A DNA stretch of 5,371 nucleotides, from positions 1 to 5,371 of the forward strand of contig QMMZ01000184.1 of NCBI GenBank assembly GCA_003647525.1, given 5' to 3'. Under the pieces are notes generated by a model. It was not told where the DNA came from. It ran no database searches and was given only the letters and a program-made list of their open reading frames with translations. Position 1 is the first letter of the stretch, and each line of letters begins with the position of its first letter. The translations under genes and the position numbers were made by a program. This document shows, piece by piece, positions 1 through 5,371 of this stretch. Origin of the DNA: Deltaproteobacteria bacterium. Its GTDB lineage: Bacteria; Desulfobacterota; Desulfobacteria; Desulfobacterales; ETH-SRB1.

Positions 1-140
1 CCTTTTGCCCAAATAGCGCTAAAGCTTCACTTCGTGCCGGCGTCAGGCTCAAATTTTAAGCCTCGAAATACTCAATGTATTCCTACATTTAAAATTTTCG
101 CCTTCCTTGAACTTGAACAAAATTGAGCATTTTTCAAAGG
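1..140. repeat. Dyad-symmetric intergenic repeat element (MITE-like or REP-like), about 140 bp
   Basis: This non-coding stretch has nested symmetry. The ends match as a 5-bp inverted repeat, CCTTT at 1-5 and AAAGG at 136-140. GGCG at 39-42 is inverted as CGCC at 99-102 and keeps the same axis as the ends. The core is a better palindrome: AAATTTTAA at 51-59 pairs with TTAAAATTT at 89-97, and AATAC at 67-71 pairs with GTATT at 77-81 around loop TCAAT. Both core pairs share one axis at position 74. No open frame of useful length crosses it. The architecture resembles the short non-autonomous palindromic elements scattered between genes in many sulfate-reducing Deltaproteobacteria; I believe I recognise the style but cannot confirm the family. 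It lies downstream of the 962-213 gene, so it could fold in that transcript's 3' region. The left end is uncertain because the window starts there. Confidence 0.5.
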
Positions 141-186
141 TCTCGTTCCGTAGTTATAAATTTCAGTCAAATACCACCCACCCTTT

Positions 187-214
187 GACTCCTGACGCCT
201 GACTCCTGACTCCT
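187..214. repeat. Heptamer tandem repeat, 4 units (GACTCCT)
   Basis: There are four contiguous 7-bp units: GACTCCT (187-193), GACGCCT (194-200), GACTCCT (201-207) and GACTCCT (208-214). Only the second unit differs, by one base. On the minus strand the unit reads AGGAGTC. The last unit overlaps two bases of the TAG stop codon (213-215) of the minus-strand gene, so the array forms the immediate 3' flank of that gene. Such short heptamers resemble the STRR class described in cyanobacteria. No function can be read from the sequence. Confidence 0.85.
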
Positions 215-962
215 ATTCAATCTGTATCCAGAGAGTTTCTCCGTCAAACTGAATGCGGTTTGTATTATTGTAATCAATCTGGTTTAAAAGAGCAAAAATC
301 CGGTCCATATTAAAAACAACAACTTTGCTTAATGGATATATCAGGTTAAGATCTACAGCTATTTTACGTTCTTTGATGTTGTAAATGCTAACAGTTTTTT
401 CGGAAAATTTTAAAATTTTGCCGATTCCTGAACTAAAGCCCTTTCTGTCCGGCTCGTCGGCAAGTGGAGCAAGGGCAATCCCCTTGTGATCACAGTAATC
501 CTTTAAAAACTTAAAGTGTATATTCCAGATGTTGTCTTCAGGTTTGACCACATATATTCCGAATGCTCTTATCCTGTCATCCGGCAGGGTTACTCCTCCT
601 ATGTCCTTTTCAATAATATCACCGCTTTTAATCCGTATCTTGTCCAGAATTTCCTGCATAGGAACTATCGAATCACCTATTTTAAGTGATTCATCAGATT
701 TTACTATGATATCAAGACTTTTTTCCACCCCATATTTTGTTTTACGCTTTTGCGTAAGTATTTGAAGCTCTTTATCTTTTTCCAGCTTGTTGTAGTCTAT
801 TACAGGCTGAGATTTTATAGGAACATGAACTTTTTCCGACAAGTTTTTTTCAACAGGCCCGCTGAGTTTCCTCTGCATTAAAAATAAGCCTGCCGCAGCA
901 ACGGCACAGATTATGATAATAACGGCAATCTTTTTTGATAGGGCTACATTTTTTTTAGGCAT
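213..962 (-). CDS. Membrane-anchored protein of unknown function with divergent LysM-like region
   Basis: This is a 249-residue protein I do not recognise as a named family. It starts with a short basic segment (KKNVALSKK), then a hydrophobic helix at about residues 12-29, which fits a signal anchor or uncleaved signal peptide. No lipobox is apparent around Cys19. Residues 35-130 are polar and lysine-rich. At 137-149, YVVKPEDNIWNIH closely resembles the first half of a LysM domain (YxVxxGDxLWxI). Residues 201-217, with LNLIYPLSKVVVF, resemble the second half (pNpdLIYPGQxLxIP). About 45-50 residues separate the two, longer than in a normal LysM. The likely role is envelope-associated, perhaps glycan-binding; this is inference. 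The ATG is the first start after an in-frame stop, and its ribosome-binding site is weak. It lies 35 bp downstream of the RNase gene on the same strand, with no visible terminator between, so it is probably the second gene of that transcript and may depend on it for translation. Confidence 0.82.
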   Translation of the reverse strand: MPKKNVALSKKIAVIIIICAVAAAGLFLMQRKLSGPVEKNLSEKVHVPIKSQPVIDYNKLEKDKELQILTQKRKTKYGVEKSLDIIVKSDESLKIGDSIVPMQEILDKIRIKSGDIIEKDIGGVTLPDDRIRAFGIYVVKPEDNIWNIHFKFLKDYCDHKGIALAPLADEPDRKGFSSGIGKILKFSEKTVSIYNIKERKIAVDLNLIYPLSKVVVFNMDRIFALLNQIDYNNTNRIQFDGETLWIQIE

Positions 963-997
963 GATTTTTCTGTTGTGATTATAAATTTAACGGGATT

Positions 998-2461
998 CTA
1001 TTTTGAACTAATGATCTTGCTGTCTCCGAGGAACAAGGTGCTATCGCCTTTTATCGATATTGAAAGATTACGCCTTAACTCAAGGTCAATTATTTCTTTT
1101 CTTTTATTATTCAGAAGATAGTCAGCTACCTCAACAGGGACTATGCCCGTTACTTTGGAAATATCTTGTTTTAGAGTTTCAATGCTAAGTTTTCTCAAGA
1201 AAGCAAGAGCCAAGGTTTCAGGAGATGGAGTCATGCCTTTTCCATGGCAATATCTGCAAGCTTCAAAACCGCTGTATGCAATAGATGGCCTGATTCGCTG
1301 CCTCGACATTTCAATTAACCCAAATTTAGAAATTTTTCCGACTTTTGTTTTTGCCTTATCTATTTTTAGATGGTTTTTCAACGTTGCTTCTACTTTTGAT
1401 TTGTGCTTTTGGTCTCTCATGTCAATGAAATCTAATACGACAAGACCGCCAAGATCTCGCAGACGCAGTTGACGGGCAATTTCTTCGGCTGCTTCGATGT
1501 TGGTCTGCAAAGCAGTTTCTTCGATAGATTTTTTTTTGGTTGCTTTGCCTGAATTAACATCTATGGCGACTAAAGCTTCGGTTTGTTCTATTACAATTGA
1601 TCCACCTGATTTCAGGTTAACTCTGTTTTTATATATAGAAGCGATCTGGTCTTCAAGCTGGTATTTTGTAAATATAGGTTTTTCACCTTTATGTAATTTA
1701 ACAATTTTGGTGTGTTTAGGAGATATGATTTTAATAAAATCTTTAACTTCATGATAAACTGATGCGTTGTCAATAAGAATTTCATTAATATCTGTAGTAA
1801 AATAGTCCCTCATGGATCTTAAAACAAGATTTTGTTCTTTAAAAAGAAGCGCTGGAGCGCTTTCCTTCATTATCTGGCTTTTAATATTTTTCCAGAGCCT
1901 GGAAAGATAATTCAAATCTTTAGAAAGCTTTGTTTTTGTACAATCTATTCCAGCAGTCCTTACAATGAGCCCAAATCCTTCCGGGATATTAAGTTCGGAT
2001 ATAATTTTTTTTAGACGATTCCGTTCATCTTCATTGTCTATTTTTCGTGAAATTCCCCGCTGTTCACTTCCAGGCATAAAAACCAGGAATCTTCCAGGAA
2101 GAGATATAAATGTTGTAAGCATGGCTCCCTTTTTCATGAAGGGGTCTTTTGTTACCTGTACAATCAGTTCCTGCTCTTTCTTAACGATATTTGATATGGA
2201 AGATCCTCCGGTATAATTATCCTGAAAGTAATCGCTGTGGATTTCATTCTTCTGAAGAAATCCATGTCGTTCTGCTCCATAATCAACAAATACGGCCTGA
2301 AGACTGGGTTCAACACGAGAAATTACTGCTTTGTATATGTTACCGCGTGTAATTTCTTTTGACGCACTTTCGATATGAAATTCCTCAAGTTTAGTGTCAA
2401 TTACTTTTGCGATTCTGCATTCTTCAGGATCTACTGCATTTATCAGAACCTTACTGATCAT
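998..2461 (-). CDS. rng: Ribonuclease G/E family endoribonuclease (Rne/Rng)
   Basis: A 487-residue 5'-end-sensitive single-strand endoribonuclease that acts in rRNA maturation and mRNA decay. Its length matches RNase G (489 in E. coli), not RNase E, so the long C-terminal degradosome scaffold is absent. An S1 RNA-binding domain occupies about residues 36-120 (RGNIYKAVISRVEPSLQAVFVDYG). The 5'-sensor and RNase H-like regions follow, including FMPGSEQRGISRKI at 128-141. The catalytic Mg-binding residues are present: D301 and N303 in VAIDVNSG, and D344 in LDFIDM. The 43-residue spacing equals that of E. coli RNase E D303 and D346. C402 and C405 (ACRYCHGKG) form the Zn-link half-site that joins subunits. 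The start is ATG with AAGGA 11 nt upstream. It is transcribed divergently from leuS and is probably the promoter-proximal gene of a two-gene unit. An A9 run encodes K309-K311 between the catalytic residues. The family is certain; rng rather than a short rne is chosen on length. Confidence 0.96.
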   Translation of the reverse strand: MISKVLINAVDPEECRIAKVIDTKLEEFHIESASKEITRGNIYKAVISRVEPSLQAVFVDYGAERHGFLQKNEIHSDYFQDNYTGGSSISNIVKKEQELIVQVTKDPFMKKGAMLTTFISLPGRFLVFMPGSEQRGISRKIDNEDERNRLKKIISELNIPEGFGLIVRTAGIDCTKTKLSKDLNYLSRLWKNIKSQIMKESAPALLFKEQNLVLRSMRDYFTTDINEILIDNASVYHEVKDFIKIISPKHTKIVKLHKGEKPIFTKYQLEDQIASIYKNRVNLKSGGSIVIEQTEALVAIDVNSGKATKKKSIEETALQTNIEAAEEIARQLRLRDLGGLVVLDFIDMRDQKHKSKVEATLKNHLKIDKAKTKVGKISKFGLIEMSRQRIRPSIAYSGFEACRYCHGKGMTPSPETLALAFLRKLSIETLKQDISKVTGIVPVEVADYLLNNKRKEIIDLELRRNLSISIKGDSTLFLGDSKIISSK

Positions 2462-2472
2462 AATAATCTTTA

Positions 2473-2477
2473 TCCTT
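2473..2477 (-). promoter_or_regulatory. Ribosome-binding site of the RNase gene
   Basis: The minus strand reads AAGGA here, 11 nt upstream of the ATG at 2461-2459. It supports that start codon. The same bases fall in the 3' arm of the leader hairpin annotated at 2474-2494. Confidence 0.6.
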
Positions 2478-2494
2478 TTTCCTCTTTGGAAAGG
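2474..2494 (-). promoter_or_regulatory. Possible SD-sequestering hairpin in the rng leader
   Basis: In the rng transcript, CCTTTCC (complement of 2494-2488) can pair with GGAAAAAGG (complement of 2482-2474). This gives a 7-bp stem with a 2-nt A bulge and a 5-nt loop. The GG of the Shine-Dalgarno AAGGA would be buried in the stem. RNase E of E. coli is known to autoregulate through its own 5' leader, so an analogous role is conceivable here. The stem is short and A/U-containing, and could be accidental in purine/pyrimidine-tract DNA. Confidence 0.3.
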
Positions 2495-2521
2495 AAGATG
2501 TTAATGTTATTTTAACAAGCT

Positions 2522-2550
2522 ATTATAAGTATTTTTTGATTGAATATGAA
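2522..2550 (-). promoter_or_regulatory. Candidate sigma70-type promoter for the rng unit
   Basis: On the minus strand a perfect -10 TATAAT (2527-2522) lies 17 bp from TTCATA (2550-2545), a 4/6 match to TTGACA. The predicted start near 2515 would give a leader of about 54 nt. Two TTGAC-like boxes further upstream (about 2553-2569) are too far away to serve this -10. Matched by eye only, in AT-rich DNA. Confidence 0.45.
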
Positions 2551-2590
2551 ATTGTCAAGTACAAGTCAAACTATTTCTGACCGGTGGTTT

Positions 2591-2620
2591 TCGTCAGTAT
2601 TGCTATTTGTATCATATTAT
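2591..2620 (+). promoter_or_regulatory. Candidate sigma70-type promoter for leuS
   Basis: TCGTCA (2591-2596, 4/6 to TTGACA) is followed after 18 bp by TATTAT (2615-2620, 5/6 to TATAAT). Transcription would start near 2627, giving a leader of about 50 nt. It is the best pair I could find upstream of leuS, but it is weak. If correct, the 5' end would fall within the GAGGTGA ribosome-binding site of the possible leader ORF, which would weaken that ORF. Confidence 0.35.
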
Positions 2621-2642
2621 GACATGAGGTGATAGAATTTGA

Positions 2643-2662
2643 GAAAGAAAGAAAGAAAGAAA
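2643..2662 (+). repeat. GAAA tetranucleotide microsatellite (5 units) in the leuS leader
   Basis: Five perfect GAAA units, followed by GG, end 14 nt before the leuS ATG. Tetranucleotide tracts of this kind are prone to replication slippage. The last unit plus GG supplies the AAGG (2661-2664) that looks like the leuS ribosome-binding site, so the repeat overlaps the initiation region of an essential gene. Confidence 0.9.
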
Positions 2663-2667
2663 GGTAG
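2661..2667 (+). promoter_or_regulatory. Probable ribosome-binding site of leuS
   Basis: AAGGTAG is a partial match to AAGGAGG. The GG lies 12 nt before the ATG, slightly long and weak for an essential gene. A stronger GAGGTGA lies 44 nt upstream of the ATG, too far to serve it directly. Confidence 0.45.
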
Positions 2668-2676
2668 TAATAAAAA

Positions 2677-5286
2677 ATGAATAAAAAATACGATCCAAAA
2701 ATAATAGAAAATAAATGGCGGATTTACTGGGAAAGTTCAAAGCTTTTTAAGGTTGATGAGGACACGGAAAGGCAAAAGTATTACCTTCTTGAAATGTTTC
2801 CCTATCCTTCCGGCAAAATACACATGGGACATGTTAGAAACTATACCATAGGCGATGTCATTGCCAGGTACAAAAAAATGCAGGGATTCAATGTATTGCA
2901 TCCAATGGGATGGGATGCATTTGGTATGCCGGCAGAAAACGCTGCAATTGCAAACAGATCTCATCCGGCAAAATGGACATATGAAAATATTGATACTATG
3001 CGTCGTCAGTTGAAACGTATTGGATTCAGCTACGACTGGGAAAGAGAATTCGCCACTTGCAGACCTGAATATTATAGATGGGAGCAATGGCTGTTCTTAA
3101 AGATGTATGAAAAGAAAATGGTTTACAGGAAGGAATCGTTTGTCAACTGGTGTAATTCCTGTCAGACTGTTCTTGCCAACGAGCAGGTTGAGGCCGGTAT
3201 GTGCTGGAGATGTGGCAATGCTGTTCACCAAAAAAAACTCTGGCAGTGGTTTTTCCGAATTAGCGATTATGCTGAAGACCTTCTGGCTTATTGCGATCAT
3301 CTTCCGGGCTGGCCTGATAAAGTTATTGCCATGCAAAAAAACTGGATCGGAAAAAGTTTTGGCGCGGAAATTCGTTTTCCTATAGAGAATCCTCCTGATA
3401 AAGATAAGCATATATCTGTTTTTACTACGCGGCAGGATACGGTTTTCGGAGCAACATTTATGTGCCTTGCTCCGGAACATCCGCTTGTGCTGAAGCTTTC
3501 AGAAGGAACAAAGCAGGAAAAACAGGTAAAAGAATTTATTAAACGAATATCTGTGCAGGACAGGTCGGTCAAGGCCGTTGAAGGTTATGAAAAGGAGGGT
3601 GTTTTTACAGGTGCTTATTGTATAAATCCGTTGAGCAAAATAAGAATCCCGGTTTATACAGCCAATTTTGCCCTGATGGAATATGGTACCGGTGCAGTTA
3701 TGTCTGTTCCTGCGCATGACCAGCGTGATTTTGATTTTGCTAAAAAGTATGGGCTCGACATAATTGTTGTTATAAAACCATATGATTTTAATCTTGATTC
3801 TAAAATAATGACGGAAGCTTATACAGATGAAGGAATAATGATTAATTCCGGTCAATTTGACGGAATGAATAACGTAAAAGCGTTAGATGCAATAGCTTCT
3901 TTTCTTGAAGATAATGATATCGGGAAAAGAACGGTAAGCTTTAGATTAAGGGATTGGGGAATTTCCAGACAGCGATACTGGGGCGCACCGATTCCCATGA
4001 TTCACTGCAAAAAATGCGGCATTGTTCCTGTGCCTGAAGAAGATCTTCCAGTAATACTTCCGGAAGATGCTAACCTCCTGGAAGACGGCGGATCACCTCT
4101 TTCAAAACTCGAATATTTTGCAAATACCAGGTGTCCCGCATGTGGAGCTTCTGACGCGAAAAGAGAAACCGATACAATGGACACATTTGTAGAGTCTTCC
4201 TGGTATTTTGCCAGATATTGCAGCCCTGATTGCAACACCGGCATGTTTGATAAAAAGGCCGTTGAATACTGGATGCCGGTAGACCAGTATATCGGAGGGG
4301 TAGAACACGCTGTTTTACATCTTCTGTATTCAAGGTATTTTACACGTGTGCTAAAAGATTTTGGCCTGGTAAGTTTTAAAGAGCCTTTTACAAGGCTGCT
4401 TACCCAGGGTATGGTCTGCAAAGAAACTGTTTCATGCCCTGATCACGGCTATCTTTTTCCTGAAGAGGTTGAGGGGAGTGGCGGCAGTTCTGATCGTTTT
4501 TGTAAAAAATGCGGCAAGAAAGTTGTGGTGGGTCGTATTGAGAAAATGTCAAAATCAAAAAAGAATGTAATAGATCCGAATATATTGCTTGATAAATATG
4601 GTGCGGATACCACGAGACTTTTCTGCCTTTTTGCAGCTCCTCCACAACGTGATCTCGAATGGAGTGAGCAGGGAATCGAAGGCAGCTATCGCTTTCTTAA
4701 CCGTGTATGGCGTATTGCATCGAACTGCATGGATTACATAAAAGATGTTTCGCCATATTATGGAAGTCCTGACAAGCTTGATGGTGAATTGCGTGATTTA
4801 TATAGAAAAACACATTATACAATAAAAAAGGTTACCAGAGATATTGAAGATAGGTTTCATTTTAATACAGCTATAAGCGCTGTTATGGAACTTGTGAATG
4901 CTATGTCAAGCATTGATCTTCAAAAAAACGGTCATAAAGAGAACTCCGTTGTCAGGTATGCCCTGGAGTCCGTTGTGCTCCTTTTAGCGCCGATAGTTCC
5001 TCATTTTGCCGAAGAACTCTGGGAAGTATTGGGAAATGAGTCCAGTAGTATACTTTTAGCTTCATGGCCTGAATACAATAAGGAGGCTCTGTCTAAAGAT
5101 GACCTTTTAATTGTTGTCCAGGTTAACGGCAAGCTCAGAAGCAGGTTTAATGTAGATGCTGATGCAGATGATAATACCTTAAAAGAAATGGCGCTTTCAG
5201 ATGAGCGGGTTAAAAAGTTTATAAAGGATAAGCCTCTTAGAAAAATTATAGTTGTAAAGAAAAGGCTGGTTAATATTGTAGTATAA
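2677..5286 (+). CDS. leuS: Leucyl-tRNA synthetase (class Ia)
   Basis: An 869-residue cytosolic enzyme that ATP-dependently charges tRNA-Leu with leucine; full length for bacterial LeuRS. The Rossmann fold carries the HIGH motif as HMGH (49-52) within [15 protein letters not shown], and KMSKS at 623-627. The ZN1 knuckle is C159/C162/C176/C179. The CP1 editing domain (about 228-420) has TTRQDT (250-255), with the discriminating Thr at 255 and Gln where E. coli has Pro, and the catalytic Asp348 in VPAHDQRD. A second cysteine quartet (C444/C447/C486/C489) lies in the catalytic domain. Before KMSKS, at the leucyl-specific insertion position, C587/H590/C609/C612 form a further CxxH...CxxC zinc-like site. 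An anticodon-binding helical region (about 670-800) and the C-terminal domain ([12 protein letters not shown] onward) complete it. The ATG is fixed by an in-frame TAA 6 nt upstream. In related genomes lptE often follows leuS; here the window ends first. Confidence 0.98.
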   Translation: MNKKYDPKIIENKWRIYWESSKLFKVDEDTERQKYYLLEMFPYPSGKIHMGHVRNYTIGDVIARYKKMQGFNVLHPMGWDAFGMPAENAAIANRSHPAKWTYENIDTMRRQLKRIGFSYDWEREFATCRPEYYRWEQWLFLKMYEKKMVYRKESFVNWCNSCQTVLANEQVEAGMCWRCGNAVHQKKLWQWFFRISDYAEDLLAYCDHLPGWPDKVIAMQKNWIGKSFGAEIRFPIENPPDKDKHISVFTTRQDTVFGATFMCLAPEHPLVLKLSEGTKQEKQVKEFIKRISVQDRSVKAVEGYEKEGVFTGAYCINPLSKIRIPVYTANFALMEYGTGAVMSVPAHDQRDFDFAKKYGLDIIVVIKPYDFNLDSKIMTEAYTDEGIMINSGQFDGMNNVKALDAIASFLEDNDIGKRTVSFRLRDWGISRQRYWGAPIPMIHCKKCGIVPVPEEDLPVILPEDANLLEDGGSPLSKLEYFANTRCPACGASDAKRETDTMDTFVESSWYFARYCSPDCNTGMFDKKAVEYWMPVDQYIGGVEHAVLHLLYSRYFTRVLKDFGLVSFKEPFTRLLTQGMVCKETVSCPDHGYLFPEEVEGSGGSSDRFCKKCGKKVVVGRIEKMSKSKKNVIDPNILLDKYGADTTRLFCLFAAPPQRDLEWSEQGIEGSYRFLNRVWRIASNCMDYIKDVSPYYGSPDKLDGELRDLYRKTHYTIKKVTRDIEDRFHFNTAISAVMELVNAMSSIDLQKNGHKENSVVRYALESVVLLLAPIVPHFAEELWEVLGNESSSILLASWPEYNKEALSKDDLLIVVQVNGKLRSRFNVDADADDNTLKEMALSDERVKKFIKDKPLRKIIVVKKRLVNIVV

Positions 5287-5314
5287 CGGTTCACAGTTCA
5301 CAGTTAACGGTTAA
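5287..5314 (+). repeat. Heptamer tandem repeat, 4 units (CGGTTCA-like), flush with the leuS stop
   Basis: The units are CGGTTCA (5287-5293), CAGTTCA (5294-5300), CAGTTAA (5301-5307) and CGGTTAA (5308-5314), consensus C(G/A)GTT(C/A)A. The first unit begins on the base right after the leuS TAA (5284-5286). The period of seven and the position match the GACTCCT array at 187-214, although the unit differs. Confidence 0.75.
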
Positions 5315-5371
5315 AATGCTTCAGTTGTTGTATAATGCATTGAAAAAGTGTGAACCGACAACCGTAAACCG
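5287..5371. repeat. Inverted pair of heptamer arrays downstream of leuS
   Basis: CGGTTCACA (5287-5295) is perfectly inverted as TGTGAACCG (5349-5357). Read on the minus strand from 5371, the right arm is also heptameric: CGGTTTA, CGGTTGT, CGGTTCA. The two arms flank a spacer of about 36 bp, which has no T-run typical of an intrinsic terminator. The transcript could fold back here. The window ends inside or just at the right arm, so the full extent is unknown. Confidence 0.6.

Larger units (their letters stand above)
2626..2680 (+). other. Possible 13-codon leader ORF coupled to leuS
   Basis: GAGGTGA (2626-2632) is a perfect match to the 16S anti-SD complement. Six nt further on, a TTG codon (2639-2641) opens a 13-codon frame that would read [13 protein letters not shown]. 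It ends in TGA at 2678-2680, which overlaps the leuS ATG (2677-2679) in an ATGA arrangement, the classic geometry for translational coupling. The frame runs straight through the GAAA repeat. The peptide is almost all Lys/Arg with no internal Leu codon, so it is not a conventional leucine attenuator. The sequence shows the frame and the SD; translation is inference, and A-rich DNA can produce this by chance. Confidence 0.25.

Noticed and set aside
187..214. Short direct repeats considered as a CRISPR fragment
   Set aside because: Units are 7 bp and contiguous with no spacers, which does not fit CRISPR repeats of about 21-40 bp separated by unique spacers.
529..765. 78-codon plus-strand open frame opposite the LysM-like gene
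   Set aside because: It has no SD or recognisable motif and is antisense to a longer frame with a clear membrane anchor and a LysM-like motif, so it is read as a shadow.
2553..2569. Two TTGAC boxes on the minus strand considered as the -35 of the rng promoter
   Set aside because: The closer one is 25 bp from the perfect TATAAT, too far for sigma70 spacing; alternative -10 matches at proper distance are poor.
2581..2600. GGTGG near CCGG suggested a T-box-like antiterminator upstream of leuS
   Set aside because: The full T-box consensus, a specifier-loop stem and a terminator are absent, and the 215-bp gap is too short and AT-rich for a convincing T-box. T-boxes are also typical of Firmicutes.
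4002..4421. 139-codon open frame antisense to leuS
   Set aside because: It lies wholly within the certain leuS frame on the opposite strand, has no recognisable domain, and its translation looks like a reverse-frame shadow. Other overlapping frames in leuS and rng were dismissed for the same reason.
5331..5336. Perfect TATAAT downstream of leuS considered as a promoter for the next gene
   Set aside because: No acceptable -35 lies 16-18 bp upstream (best is TTAAAA at 14 bp) and no TG extension precedes it. It lies in AT-rich spacer.
5287..5371. Inverted repeat considered as an intrinsic terminator of leuS
   Set aside because: The spacer between arms is long, the stem is interrupted, and no T-run follows within the window.

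Overview
The window is a three-gene chromosomal segment, AT-rich by eye (I did not compute GC), from a Gram-negative-type bacterium. The protein flavour (LeuRS with zinc-knuckle cysteines and the TTRQDT editing motif, a short RNase G-type nuclease beside leuS) and the style of the intergenic repeats suggest Desulfobacterota, probably a Desulfobacterales-like sulfate reducer or an uncultured relative. That assignment is from memory of such genomes, not from a search.

Layout. Positions 1-212 hold no gene. They contain a structured, dyad-symmetric repeat-like element (about 1-140) and a 7-bp tandem array (187-214). On the minus strand, 2461-998 encodes a complete Rne/Rng-family ribonuclease. After a 35-bp gap, 962-213 encodes a membrane-anchored protein of unknown function with a divergent LysM-like C-terminal half. 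The two are probably cotranscribed. A 215-bp divergent intergenic region (2462-2676) carries candidate promoters for both directions. On the plus strand, 2677-5286 encodes complete leucyl-tRNA synthetase (leuS). The last 85 bp (5287-5371) contain a second 7-bp repeat array and its inverted counterpart.

How the genes work together. RNase G/E (RNA processing and turnover) and LeuRS (charging of tRNA-Leu) are housekeeping genes transcribed back to back. No dedicated pathway links them. The LysM-like protein may act at the envelope.

The genes themselves are ordinary; I see no convincing new multi-gene system. The most unusual signals are non-coding. (1) The leuS leader has a GAAA microsatellite inside a possible 13-codon TTG-started leader ORF, with a strong ribosome-binding site, whose TGA overlaps the leuS ATG. 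(2) Two different four-unit heptamer arrays sit flush against the stop codons of two genes. (3) The compact palindromic element at the left edge may belong to a dispersed family. (4) A hairpin could hide the rng ribosome-binding site.
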